DNA of 18,080 nt from CAIOSQ01 sp044359885 (GTDB lineage Bacteria > Pseudomonadota > Alphaproteobacteria > CACIAM-22H2): the NCBI GenBank assembly GCA_044359885.1, contig JBIKLI010000043.1, positions 1-18,080 on the forward strand. The letters run 5' to 3'. Position 1 is the stretch's first letter, and each line of letters opens with the position of its first letter. Below are positions 1 through 8,731 of this stretch, piece after piece. The translations under genes were made by a program, and so were the position numbers. Below the pieces are notes generated by a model. That model did not search any database. It was not told the DNA's origin and worked only from the letters and a program-made list of their open reading frames with translations.

Positions 1-32
1 GCGAGGCATGTCCCTGGTCTCCCGGTCGTGGG

Positions 33-1229
33 TCAGTCGAGCTGCATCAGCAGCCCCTTGAGATAGGCGCTCTCGGGCAGAAGTGGATGGACCGGATGAT
101 CCATCCCCGCACCGGTGACGGCCAGCACGCGCCCGGCGCGGCGCGCATCCGCCACGCCGCGCGCCACCTCGGCGGCGAAGGCGACCGCATCCACATGATG
201 CGAACACGACGCCGCGAACAGGAACCCGCCCGGGGCCGCGAGGGCCGCCGACAGCCGGGCCAGCTTGCGATAGCCGCGCAGGCCCGCGCCCAGATCCTTG
301 CGCGACTTGACGAAGGCGGGCGGGTCGGCGACGACGATGTCGAAACGCTCTCCAGCCGTGCCGAGACGCTCGAGTTCCGCGAACGCCTCCCCGCGCCGCG
401 CCTCGCAGCGCGCCGCGACGCCGTTGCGCCGCGCCGCCGCCAGCGCCAGTTCGAGCGCGGCCTCGGAGCGATCGAGCAGCAGCACCTGGCGCGCGCCGCG
501 GACCGCGGCGAGGACGCCGAAGCCGCCCGCGTAGCTGTAGGCGTCGAGAACGCGCGCGCCCGCCGCGAGCGACGCGACCCGCGCGCGATTCTCGCGCTGG
601 TCGAAAAACCAGCCGGTCTTCTGGCCGGCGCCCGGATCGGCGAAGAAGACGGCGTCGTTCTCGACGATCTCGACCGGGCCGCCACCGCCGGGACCGGCCT
701 CCTCGACCGCCAGCGCCAGACCTTCCAGCGCCCGCGACGGCGAATCGTTGCGCAGCACGATGCGCGATGGCCCCAGCACCGCCGTCAGCGCCGCCAGCAA
801 TTCCCCGCGCAGGCGCTCGGCGGTCGCGGTGTTGAGCTGCACGCCGAGGACACCGCCGCAGCGATCGACCACGATGCCGGGCAGACCGTCGGCCTCCGCA
901 TGGACCAGCCGGTAGAAGCCGCCGGGATAGAGCCGCTCGCGCAGCGCCAGCGCGGCAGCGAGGCGACCCGCGAGGAATTGCCGGCCGACCACGGTGGCCG
1001 GGTCGTGCGCCAGCACGCGCGCGGCGATCAGCGTATGCGGGTTGAAGCCGGCGACACCGAGGAACTCGCCCGTCGCGGACGCCAGCCGCACCAGCCCGCC
1101 GGGCGGCAGCGCGCGGGCGCCGGCGTCCATCGCGACCTCGTTCGAGAAGACCCAGGGGTGGCCGCCGCGCACGCGCTTGTGCCGCCCGGGCAGCAGGCGC
1201 AGTTCCGGCATCGCGATCGCGTCATCCAT
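33..1229 (-). CDS. Class I SAM-dependent rRNA (cytosine-C5) methyltransferase, RlmI-like, with N-terminal PUA domain
   Basis: Predicted 398-residue cytoplasmic methyltransferase, the usual RlmI/YccW length; family members put a methyl group on C5 of a 23S rRNA cytosine using S-adenosylmethionine. An N-terminal PUA-type RNA-binding region spans about residues 8-85 (key stretch GRHKRVRGGHPWVFSNEV at 15-32). It is followed by the family signature GQKTGWFFDQRENR (202-215), a SAM-binding glycine loop around 228-238 (LDAYSYAGGFG), the catalytic-loop motif ADPPAF (301-306) and a Cys in SCSHHV (C342) that fits the catalytic cysteine. The frame stays open far upstream into the gamma-glutamyltransferase gene, but family homology begins only near this ATG. 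An in-frame ATG at 1211 is an alternative, and neither has a strong Shine-Dalgarno. The gene starts 31 bases after the gamma-glutamyltransferase stop, so co-transcription is likely. The RlmI-type call is firm; the exact target base is inferred. Confidence 0.9.
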   Translation of the reverse strand: MDDAIAMPELRLLPGRHKRVRGGHPWVFSNEVAMDAGARALPPGGLVRLASATGEFLGVAGFNPHTLIAARVLAHDPATVVGRQFLAGRLAAALALRERLYPGGFYRLVHAEADGLPGIVVDRCGGVLGVQLNTATAERLRGELLAALTAVLGPSRIVLRNDSPSRALEGLALAVEEAGPGGGGPVEIVENDAVFFADPGAGQKTGWFFDQRENRARVASLAAGARVLDAYSYAGGFGVLAAVRGARQVLLLDRSEAALELALAAARRNGVAARCEARRGEAFAELERLGTAGERFDIVVADPPAFVKSRKDLGAGLRGYRKLARLSAALAAPGGFLFAASCSHHVDAVAFAAEVARGVADARRAGRVLAVTGAGMDHPVHPLLPESAYLKGLLMQLD

Positions 1230-1260
1230 CGCCGCTTGTTGCGCCACCGGCGCGCCAAGG

Positions 1261-3051
1261 TCAATCGCCGGCGACATCGCCCTCGCGGCGCGGGTCGGCG
1301 CCGCCCGACAGCCGCCGCGCGTCGCCGTCGCGGCCGACGGCGATGCCCTGCAGGCCGCTGACGAGGTCGCTCTCGACGGGATCGTGGCCGAGCGCGCGCA
1401 GGTCGCCGGCCAGCGCCGCCAACGGCGATCCGCGCTCGAGTTCCAAGGAGCCGCCCAGGGTGACATGGCGGGGCGCTGCGATCGCCTGCTGGATGTCGAG
1501 GGCCCCGTCGAGATGGGCGACCAGGGTCTGCAGCACATAGGGAATGATCCGCGCGCCGCCCGGCGACCCCAGCACCAGCAGCAGGCCGCCATCCGCCTCG
1601 GTCACGATCGTCGGGGCCATCGATGAACGCGGCCGCTTGCCGCCCTCGGCCGCGTTGGCGACCACCCGCTCCCCGTCCATCGGGTCGAAGGCGAAGTCGG
1701 TCAGCTGGTTGTTGAGCAGGAAGCCGCGCACGAAGACGCGGGCGCCGAAGGCGTTCTCGATCGTCGTCGTCATGGCGACCGCGTTGCCCGAGCCGTCCAC
1801 CACGCTGATATGCGAGGTCGCCGGGATCTCGGCCGTGTTGTCGGCCAGGGTCGGCGGGAAGATCTCCAGGCGCGCCGCCCGCGGTGCGCCGGGCAGCGCC
1901 TGCGGCAGCCGGCGGCCGGGATCGATCAGCAGCGACCGTGCGGCGAGATACCCGGGCTCGAGCAGCCCCGCGACCGGGACCGGGACGCGGTCGGGGTCGC
2001 CGACGAAGCGGTTGCGGTCGGCGAAGGCCAGCCGGGTCGCCTCGGTGATCAGGTGAATCGCGCCGGCCGTTCCGGGCGCAAGCGACGCGGGGTCGAAGCG
2101 CTCCAGCATCGCCAGGGCCTGGATCATGGCGATGCCGCCCGAGGAGGGTGGCCCCATCCCGCAGACCTGACGGGTCCGATAGGCGCCGCAGACAGGCTCG
2201 CGCCGCACCGGCCGGTAGGACGCGAGATCCGCCAGCGTCAGCCGGCCGCCGCGCAGGCCGGTGGTCTCGACCGCGGCGACGATGTCGCGGGCGACCGGCC
2301 CGGCATAGAACGCGTCGGCTCCGCCATTGGCGATCTGGCGCAGCGTTTCGGCAAGCGGATCGTTCACCAGCCGGCTGCCGGCGGCGAGCGGGTTGCCGTC
2401 GCGATCGAAGAAATAGGCACGCGTCGCCGCGAATTCGCGGAGCTGCGGCGTGTCGGCGATCTGGCGATGCAGGCGCGGACCGACCGGGAAACCATCATGG
2501 GCCAGCGCGATCGCCGGCTCGAAGTTGCGCGCCCAGGGCAGCCGCCCATGCTCCCGGTGCGCCATCTCCAGCATCCGCAGCAGGCCCGGCACGCCGACCG
2601 CGTGGCCACCGACCGCTGCACGCGCGAAGGGCAGCGGCTTGCCGTCCTCGCCGAGGAACCAGGTCGGCGACATCGCGGCCGGCGCGGTCTCGCGCCCGTC
2701 ATAGGTCACGATGCGCCGCGAGGTCGCGTCGTAATGGACCAGGAACGCCCCGCCACCGATCCCCGAGGATTGCGGCTCGACCAGGTTCAGCACCATCTGG
2801 ACCGCGATCGCCGCATCGAGGGCGCTGCCGCCCTGGCGCAGGATCTCGCGCCCCGCGGAGACCGCCAGCGGATGGGCGGCGGCGACCATGTGCCGGGCGG
2901 CGACGGTCGCCCGCCGGACGCCGCCATTCGTCGCCTCGGGCGACGGCGATGCGGACTGGGCACTCGCCCCCGGGCAGAGCGCGGCCGTCATCAGCAGCGC
3001 CATGCCGAGCCCCATGAGGCGCCCTGCAACCGATGAGATCGTCGCCGTCAT
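1261..3051 (-). CDS. ggt: Gamma-glutamyltransferase (glutathione hydrolase) proenzyme
   Basis: Predicted 596-residue secreted N-terminal-nucleophile hydrolase that cleaves the gamma-glutamyl bond of glutathione and related peptides and can transfer the group to an acceptor. A hydrophobic signal sequence with an Ala-rich cleavage region occupies residues 1 to about 31 (cut near ASA-QS), which places the enzyme in the periplasm. Family signatures follow: EPQSSGIGGGAF (92-103), YDGRETAP with the substrate-binding Arg at 120, and the autoprocessing site ATSHISVVD, where Thr412 would become the N-terminal nucleophile of the small subunit. GSPGG (496-500) forms the oxyanion and gamma-glutamyl loop. 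All key residues are present, so it should self-cleave and be active. I chose the ATG directly before the signal peptide, with GGGGA 10 bases upstream; an in-frame ATG at 3078 would add nine mostly basic residues. It is divergent from rpmH. Confidence 0.95.
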   Translation of the reverse strand: MTATISSVAGRLMGLGMALLMTAALCPGASAQSASPSPEATNGGVRRATVAARHMVAAAHPLAVSAGREILRQGGSALDAAIAVQMVLNLVEPQSSGIGGGAFLVHYDATSRRIVTYDGRETAPAAMSPTWFLGEDGKPLPFARAAVGGHAVGVPGLLRMLEMAHREHGRLPWARNFEPAIALAHDGFPVGPRLHRQIADTPQLREFAATRAYFFDRDGNPLAAGSRLVNDPLAETLRQIANGGADAFYAGPVARDIVAAVETTGLRGGRLTLADLASYRPVRREPVCGAYRTRQVCGMGPPSSGGIAMIQALAMLERFDPASLAPGTAGAIHLITEATRLAFADRNRFVGDPDRVPVPVAGLLEPGYLAARSLLIDPGRRLPQALPGAPRAARLEIFPPTLADNTAEIPATSHISVVDGSGNAVAMTTTIENAFGARVFVRGFLLNNQLTDFAFDPMDGERVVANAAEGGKRPRSSMAPTIVTEADGGLLLVLGSPGGARIIPYVLQTLVAHLDGALDIQQAIAAPRHVTLGGSLELERGSPLAALAGDLRALGHDPVESDLVSGLQGIAVGRDGDARRLSGGADPRREGDVAGD

Positions 3052-3203
3052 TCCTGCCGTTCCCCGCCGGCGCCGCATCACGCGGCCCGCCCTGCCCCCG
3101 GCCCCGTCATGGGCCTTGCGGGCGAACGATACCAGACCACGCGCCGGTGCAGCCAGGGCCCCGGACGCAGGCCTTGGGACGCGCAGCGGCACAGCGGGGC
3201 CAT

Positions 3204-3233
3204 TTGACTTGGCCGCCCCCGGGCCGATATAAG
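3204..3233 (+). promoter_or_regulatory. Putative housekeeping (sigma-70 type) promoter of the rpmH-rnpA operon
   Basis: TTGACT (3204-3209) is followed after 16 to 18 bases by GATATAAG (3226-3233), which contains ATATAA/TATAAG. This is a near-consensus -35/-10 pair in an otherwise GC-rich stretch, about 55 bases before the rpmH start. Position and strength fit the highly expressed L34 operon. It was read from sequence only; no start site is known. Confidence 0.7.
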
Positions 3234-3275
3234 CCGCCGACCTTTCGAGACACCCGCATCGCGCGGCCAACGACC

Positions 3276-3279
3276 GGAG
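3276..3279 (+). promoter_or_regulatory. Shine-Dalgarno GGAG deciding the TTG start of rpmH
   Basis: GGAG lies eight bases before the TTG at 3288. This supports the non-ATG start, because no in-frame ATG precedes the conserved SKRTYQPS sequence at a plausible distance. Confidence 0.6.
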
Positions 3280-3287
3280 CCAAGACC

Positions 3288-3425
3288 TTGTCCAAGCGCA
3301 CGTATCAACCCAGCAAGCTGGTCCGCAAGCGCCGCCATGGTTTCCGTTCGCGTATGGAGACCGTCGGAGGCCGCCGCGTCATTGCCCGCCGTCGCGCCAA
3401 GGGCCGCAAGCGGCTCTCGGCCTGA
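3288..3425 (+). CDS. rpmH: 50S ribosomal protein L34
   Basis: A 45-residue, very basic protein of the large ribosomal subunit. The whole sequence matches the L34 pattern: SKRTYQPSKLVRKRRHGF, then the GGRRVIARRRAKGRKRLSA tail. It begins at a TTG codon with GGAG eight bases upstream. An ORF caller that starts at an upstream frame-open codon would add a false extension, because L34 never carries one of that size. It is the first gene of the rpmH-rnpA-yidD-yidC cluster common to most bacteria, downstream of a strong-looking promoter. Confidence 0.97.
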   Translation: MSKRTYQPSKLVRKRRHGFRSRMETVGGRRVIARRRAKGRKRLSA

Positions 3426-3474
3426 CCCGCGCGGCCTCGCGCATCGCCCTGCCACGACGCGCCGGACGGCGCCG

Positions 3475-3849
3475 ATGACCGGGCCGCGGATCGACCGGCT
3501 GACCAGACGGCCCGAGTTTCTTGCCGTCGCGGCGTCGGGGCTGCGCTATGCCACCTCCAGCGTCGTCGTGCAGGCGCTGCCGCCAGCCGGTTCGCCGGCG
3601 CCGCCGCGTGCCTCGGCGCGTTTCGGGTTCACGGCCACTCGGAAGCTCGGCGGCGCGGTCATCCGCAACCGTGCCCGGCGACGTCTCAAGGCCGCGGCGG
3701 CGCTGCTTGCCCCGGACCATGCGCGCGCCGGCACCGACTATGTCTTCGTCGCTCGCGGCGGCGCCCTGGACCGGCCCTGGCAGGATCTGCTCCGCGATGT
3801 CGCGCAGGCCATGGACCGCGCACCGTCGACCCGGCGCCAACGCCGATGA
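3475..3849 (+). CDS. rnpA: Ribonuclease P protein component
   Basis: A 124-residue basic protein that binds the RNase P RNA and assists 5' maturation of tRNA precursors. The N-terminal RLTRRPEFLAVA stretch (8-19) and the RFGFTATRKLGGAVIRNRARRRLK region (49-72), which contains the RNR motif (64-66), are diagnostic. The tail is rich in Arg. The ATG is the only start that places RLTRRPEF at the usual distance from the N-terminus. It lies 49 bases after rpmH and overlaps yidD by the four bases ATGA, which suggests translational coupling. The alphaproteobacterial middle insert (about 34-47, Pro/Ala-rich) is longer than in E. coli. Confidence 0.96.
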   Translation: MTGPRIDRLTRRPEFLAVAASGLRYATSSVVVQALPPAGSPAPPRASARFGFTATRKLGGAVIRNRARRRLKAAAALLAPDHARAGTDYVFVARGGALDRPWQDLLRDVAQAMDRAPSTRRQRR

Positions 3850-4112
3850 ACGCCGTCGTCGCCCTGGCTCTGAAGGGGCTGATCCACGGTTATCGCTATG
3901 TGATCGCGCCGCTGATCGGTCCGTCCTGCCGGTTTGCGCCCAGTTGCTCGGCCTACGCGCTCGAGGCGATCTCCCGGCACGGACCGTGGGGCGGCAGCTG
4001 GCTTGCCCTGAAGCGTCTGGGCCGCTGCCACCCCTGGCATCCCGGTGGCTTCGACCCCGTTCCCCCGCCGCGCGGCCTCGCGGCGCCCGTCGGCAACGAC
4101 ATCAGATTTTGA
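3846..4112 (+). CDS. yidD: Membrane protein insertion efficiency factor YidD
   Basis: An 88-residue protein of the YidD (DUF37) family, which associates with the inner face of the cytoplasmic membrane and assists insertion of proteins by the Sec/YidC route. An amphipathic N-terminal helix is followed by the signature GPSCRFAPSCSAYALEA (25-41), with two of the conserved cysteines (28 and 34), then GRCHPWHPGGFDPVP (59-73) with the third (61). Length is normal for the family. The start is fixed by the ATGA overlap with rnpA, and yidC follows after ten bases. Confidence 0.95.
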   Translation: MNAVVALALKGLIHGYRYVIAPLIGPSCRFAPSCSAYALEAISRHGPWGGSWLALKRLGRCHPWHPGGFDPVPPPRGLAAPVGNDIRF

Positions 4113-4122
4113 AATCCAGGCG

Positions 4123-5901
4123 ATGCTCAAAGACGACAACCAGAAGAACCTGATCCTCGCGATCGTCATTTCGGTGGCGATCGTGCTCGGCTGGCAGTTT
4201 CTGTTCGAAGGCCCCCGCCTGGAGCGCGAACGCGCGGCGCGCCAGCAGCAGACCGCCGAGCAGGCCCAGTCCGGCGGCACGGCCGGGCCGTCGGCGCTGC
4301 CGGCGCCGTTGCAGCCGGGAAGCGGGGCGGCGCCGGTCGGCGCGCTGCCCGTCGTGCCCGGTGCGGAGCGCGCCGCGGCACTGGCGCAGAGCCCGCGCAT
4401 CCGGATCGAATCGGGTGCGGTGCGCGGGTCGATCCGGCTGGCCGGAGCCCAGATCGACGATCTGCGGCTGGTGCGCTACCGGGACTCCGTGTCGCCGGAC
4501 AGCGCCCTGATCACGGTCCTGTCGCCGCAGAACGCCGCCGATCCGTATTTCGCCGATTTCGGGTGGGTCGCGGCCACGCCAGGCACAGCCCTGGCCCTGC
4601 CCGATTCGCAGACGCCCTGGGTCGCCGATCGCGACCAGCTGGCGCCGGGCGGCGCGGTGACGCTGACCTGGAACAACGGCGCCGGGCTGCGGTTCGAGCG
4701 GCGCATCGCGCTGGACGACGACTTCATGTTCGAGATCGTCGATCGCGTGTTCAACGATGGCTCGGCGCCGGTCCAGATCCAGCCCTATGGACGCATCCAG
4801 CGGGTCGGCACGCCCAAGACGCTCGGCTTCTTCATCCTGCACGAAGGACCGATCGGGGTCTTCAACGGGGTCCTCAACGAGCCGAGCTACGACGACGTCA
4901 GGAAGAAGCGCGAGATCCGCAACGCCTCGACCGGCGGCTGGCTCGGGATCACCGACAAGTACTGGCTGGTGGCGCTGGTGCCCGACCAGCGGGCGGACAA
5001 GCAGGCCCGCTTCGTCCACACGACCGTCCAGGGGCGCGACGCCTATCAGGCCGACTACCTCACCGGCGCGCTGACCGTCGCGCCGGGCGATTCGGCGACG
5101 ACCACCAACCGCCTCTTCGCCGGCGCCAAGGAAGTGCGCCTGCTCGACGCCTACGAAGAGCGCTTCGGCATCGCACGCTTCGACCGCGCGGTCGATTTCG
5201 GCTGGTTCTACTGGCTGACCAAGCCGATCTTCTATGTCCTCGACTTCTTCTACCGCTGGCTCGGCAATTTCGGGCTCGCGATCCTGCTGCTGACGCTGTG
5301 CGTCAAGGCGCTCTTCTTCCCGCTGGCGAACAAGTCCTACCGCGCCATGAGCAAGATGAAGCTGCTGCAGCCCGAGATCGAGAAGCTCAAGCAGATCCAC
5401 GGCGACGACCGGCAGAAGATGTCCCAGGCGATGATGGAACTCTATCGCAAGTCGGGCGCCAACCCGCTCGCGGGCTGCCTGCCGGTCATCATCCAGATCC
5501 CGGTCTTCTTCGCGCTCTACAAGGTGCTGTTCGTCACCATCGAGATGCGGCACGCCCCGTTCTACGGCTGGATCAAGGATCTCTCCGCAAGCGATCCGAC
5601 CTCGGTGTTCAACCTCTTCGGGCTGATGCCCTGGTCGCCGCCCGAGATCTGGCTGCTCGGCGCCACGCTGGGCGCCTGGCCCCTGATCATGGGCCTGACG
5701 ATGTTCCTGCAGCAGAAGCTGAACCCGGCGCCGCCCGATCCGATCCAGGCCAAGATCTTCATGTTCCTGCCGATCCTCTTCACCTTCATGCTGGCCGCAT
5801 TCCCGGCCGGGCTGGTCATCTACTGGGCGTGGAACAACATCCTCTCGGTGGCGCAGCAATGGGTGATCATGCGCCAGACGGCGAAGGAACACGGCGCTTG
5901 A
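4123..5901 (+). CDS. yidC: Membrane protein insertase YidC (Oxa1 family)
   Basis: A 592-residue inner-membrane insertase that inserts membrane proteins alone or with SecYEG. The first transmembrane helix is at about 10-28. It is followed by a Gln/Ala/Pro-rich linker, and the large periplasmic beta-sandwich domain runs from about 90 to 355. The conserved 60KD_IMP core follows, with helices around 360-403, 448-472, 495-500, 510-528 and 546-582. The cytoplasmic hairpin (404-445) contains YRAMSKMKLLQPEIEKLK. The position of the groove Arg in E. coli (R366) appears to be Lys395 here (CVKALFFPL). The ATG was chosen because it opens the first helix at the usual distance. The stop TGA overlaps the engB start. 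Confidence 0.97.
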   Translation: MLKDDNQKNLILAIVISVAIVLGWQFLFEGPRLERERAARQQQTAEQAQSGGTAGPSALPAPLQPGSGAAPVGALPVVPGAERAAALAQSPRIRIESGAVRGSIRLAGAQIDDLRLVRYRDSVSPDSALITVLSPQNAADPYFADFGWVAATPGTALALPDSQTPWVADRDQLAPGGAVTLTWNNGAGLRFERRIALDDDFMFEIVDRVFNDGSAPVQIQPYGRIQRVGTPKTLGFFILHEGPIGVFNGVLNEPSYDDVRKKREIRNASTGGWLGITDKYWLVALVPDQRADKQARFVHTTVQGRDAYQADYLTGALTVAPGDSATTTNRLFAGAKEVRLLDAYEERFGIARFDRAVDFGWFYWLTKPIFYVLDFFYRWLGNFGLAILLLTLCVKALFFPLANKSYRAMSKMKLLQPEIEKLKQIHGDDRQKMSQAMMELYRKSGANPLAGCLPVIIQIPVFFALYKVLFVTIEMRHAPFYGWIKDLSASDPTSVFNLFGLMPWSPPEIWLLGATLGAWPLIMGLTMFLQQKLNPAPPDPIQAKIFMFLPILFTFMLAAFPAGLVIYWAWNNILSVAQQWVIMRQTAKEHGA

Positions 5902-6545
5902 CCGACGCCCCGGCGCTCGAGGCCGGGCGCCTGCTCTTCGCCGCCCCGTGCCGGTTCTTCCACGCCGCGCAACGCGCCAGCGACCTGCCGGCGCGGCGCG
6001 CGGCCGAGATCGCCTTCGCCGGGCGCTCGAATGTCGGCAAGTCCAGCCTGCTCAACGCCCTGACCGGGCAGAAGGCGCTGGCGCGCACGTCGAAGCAGCC
6101 CGGCCGCACGCAACAACTCAACTTCTTCGAACTCGGGCCCGATTCCGGCGGCCGGCGCCTGGTTCTGGTCGACATGCCCGGCTACGGCTTCGCGCGGGTG
6201 TCGGCGGGTCTGCTGCAGCAATGGTCGGCGCTGATCCGGTCCTATCTGCGCGGCCGCGCCGCGCTGGCACGCGTCCTGGTGCTGATCGACGCGCGGCAGG
6301 GACCCAAGCCGAACGACCGTGAACTCTTCGATCTGCTCGACGCGGCGGCGCTGAGCTGGCAGGTCGTCCTGACGAAATGCGACGCGCTGCCGCCCGCGGC
6401 GCTCGCGCGGCGGCAGGCCGAGATGGCGACGGAGATCGCGCGCCATCCCGCCGGACATCCCGAAATCCATGCCACCAGCGCCGAGACCGGCGCCGGCATT
6501 CCCGAACTGCGCGCCGCGCTGGCGGGGCTCGCGACCATCGGCTAA
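5898..6545 (+). CDS. engB: Ribosome biogenesis GTP-binding protein YihA/YsxC (EngB)
   Basis: A 215-residue GTPase needed for assembly of the large ribosomal subunit. All G motifs are visible: G1 GRSNVGKSS (42-50), G2 region TSKQPGRTQQLNFF (64-77), G3 DMPGYGFA (92-99), G4 TKCD (159-162) and G5 TSAETG (193-198). The start proposed is TTG, whose last two bases are shared with the yidC stop (TTGA overlap). It places FFHAAQRASDLP at the usual distance from the N-terminus, whereas no ATG occurs before the G1 motif in this frame within a plausible range. Coupling to yidC translation is therefore likely. The gene is normal in length and belongs to the same transcription unit. Confidence 0.94.
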   Translation: MTDAPALEAGRLLFAAPCRFFHAAQRASDLPARRAAEIAFAGRSNVGKSSLLNALTGQKALARTSKQPGRTQQLNFFELGPDSGGRRLVLVDMPGYGFARVSAGLLQQWSALIRSYLRGRAALARVLVLIDARQGPKPNDRELFDLLDAAALSWQVVLTKCDALPPAALARRQAEMATEIARHPAGHPEIHATSAETGAGIPELRAALAGLATIG

Positions 6546-6562
6546 ACAGCGATCGGTTCGAC

Positions 6563-6567
6563 GAGGA
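6563..6567 (+). promoter_or_regulatory. Shine-Dalgarno GAGGA of argB
   Basis: GAGGA lies seven bases before the argB ATG in the 29-base gap after engB. It is one of the best ribosome binding sites in the window and fixes the argB start, since the frame stays open upstream inside engB. Confidence 0.65.
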
Positions 6568-6574
6568 AAAGCGC

Positions 6575-7507
<933 letters not shown>

Positions 7508-8731
7508 GCTGGGAATCGAAGGCGCCGAAGAACTCGAGATGCCAGGTCATCTCGTCCGGGGTCATCGGCCAGTCGCCGTTGCGCGGCCCCAGCGCCTGGC
7601 GCGGCGATAGACCGGCCATGCGCAGCTGAAGCTGGTGGGCCAGCCGCGGCCCCAGCTTCGCCCGCCATGCCAGCGCGACGACGCCCTTGGCGCTGCGGCT
7701 GCTGATGATCTTGTCGACCAGCTCCGGCTCGATCCCGGCGAGCGCCGCGATCGCGCCCCGCACGAAGGGCCGGTCGCCCTTGTCGAGCCCGGCGGCGACA
7801 GCCTCCTCGTCGAGCTTGCCCTGGCGACGCAGCCGCTTGATCCGCTCCTCGGTCAACTCGTTCTCGTCGCCGATATGGGCCGCCTCTTCCCGCTCCTGCT
7901 CTACGGCGCGGTCGCTCATCGCCTGCGCGATCGCCGCACGCGTGCGCTCGTCCAGGTCGTCGCGGCTGGCGAGCCGCGACAGGAAGATCTGCCGCACGAA
8001 GGTCGCCAGCCGTCGCAGCAGCCGCTGCGGCAGCGACGGGCGGTCGACCAGCGGTCCGTGCCATTCGGGGTAGGCGGGCGCACGATCGACGATGGCATCG
8101 AGCGTGTCCTCGCGGATCTGGGCGCTGGGGTTGCTGAGCAGCGTCGCGACCGCGGCGGATTCGTCGCTCTGGGCGATGGCGTCGGCGACGCGGGGCGAGA
8201 CGCGCTGGCGGCCGGCGATCGCGGCGATCGCGCCGTTGGCGTGGCGGCCGGTGATGATCTGAAGCAGATCGTTCTCGTGCAGCAGCGGCGAGAAGCGCAG
8301 CACCGGTTCGGCGACCACGAGGAAGCCGTCCGTCGCCAGCAGCCGCACGATCGAGGGCGGCGCGCAGTCGAGATTCTTGATCGCCTCCGAGAGCGCGGCG
8401 CGCACCCGCTCCGCCTCGTCGCGCGCCAGGATCTCGATCAGCTCGATGACGCGTTCGCGCAGCTTGGCGCGGGCCACCTCGGAGAGCCCGGGCAGCAGAT
8501 GGGCGAGCTTGGCGCCCAGATCGCCGCGCACGTCCTCGCTGCGGTCCTCGACCAGCAGCGCGTCGGCGCGCCAGGGCGTCGACGGGTTGCTCGCCACCTG
8601 GCGCCGGACCTCGGGGGCGGCGTCGGACGCCAGGTAGTAGAGCAGTTCGGGCTGCGCATCGGTGCGGCGCGCGACGCGCAGCCGGTCCTCGATACTGGTC
8701 GAGCGCGCGGCAAGCTTGTCGTCTTCGCTGG

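Noticed and set aside
1..9. Possible start of another minus-strand gene (ATG at 9-7 with GGGAG upstream)
   Set aside because: Only three codons are inside the window, so the gene cannot be supported, although its spacing after the methyltransferase stop would fit an operon.
87..1361. A 424-codon plus-strand open frame opposite the RNA methyltransferase
   Set aside because: Its composition is Arg/Ala/Gln-rich low-complexity shadow, and the opposite strand encodes a complete family member with all motifs.
4102..5892. A 596-codon open frame antisense to nearly all of yidC
   Set aside because: It is a shadow of GC-rich third positions in yidC. Its translation is His/Arg/Glu/Gly-rich with no domain, and the plus-strand gene is unmistakable.
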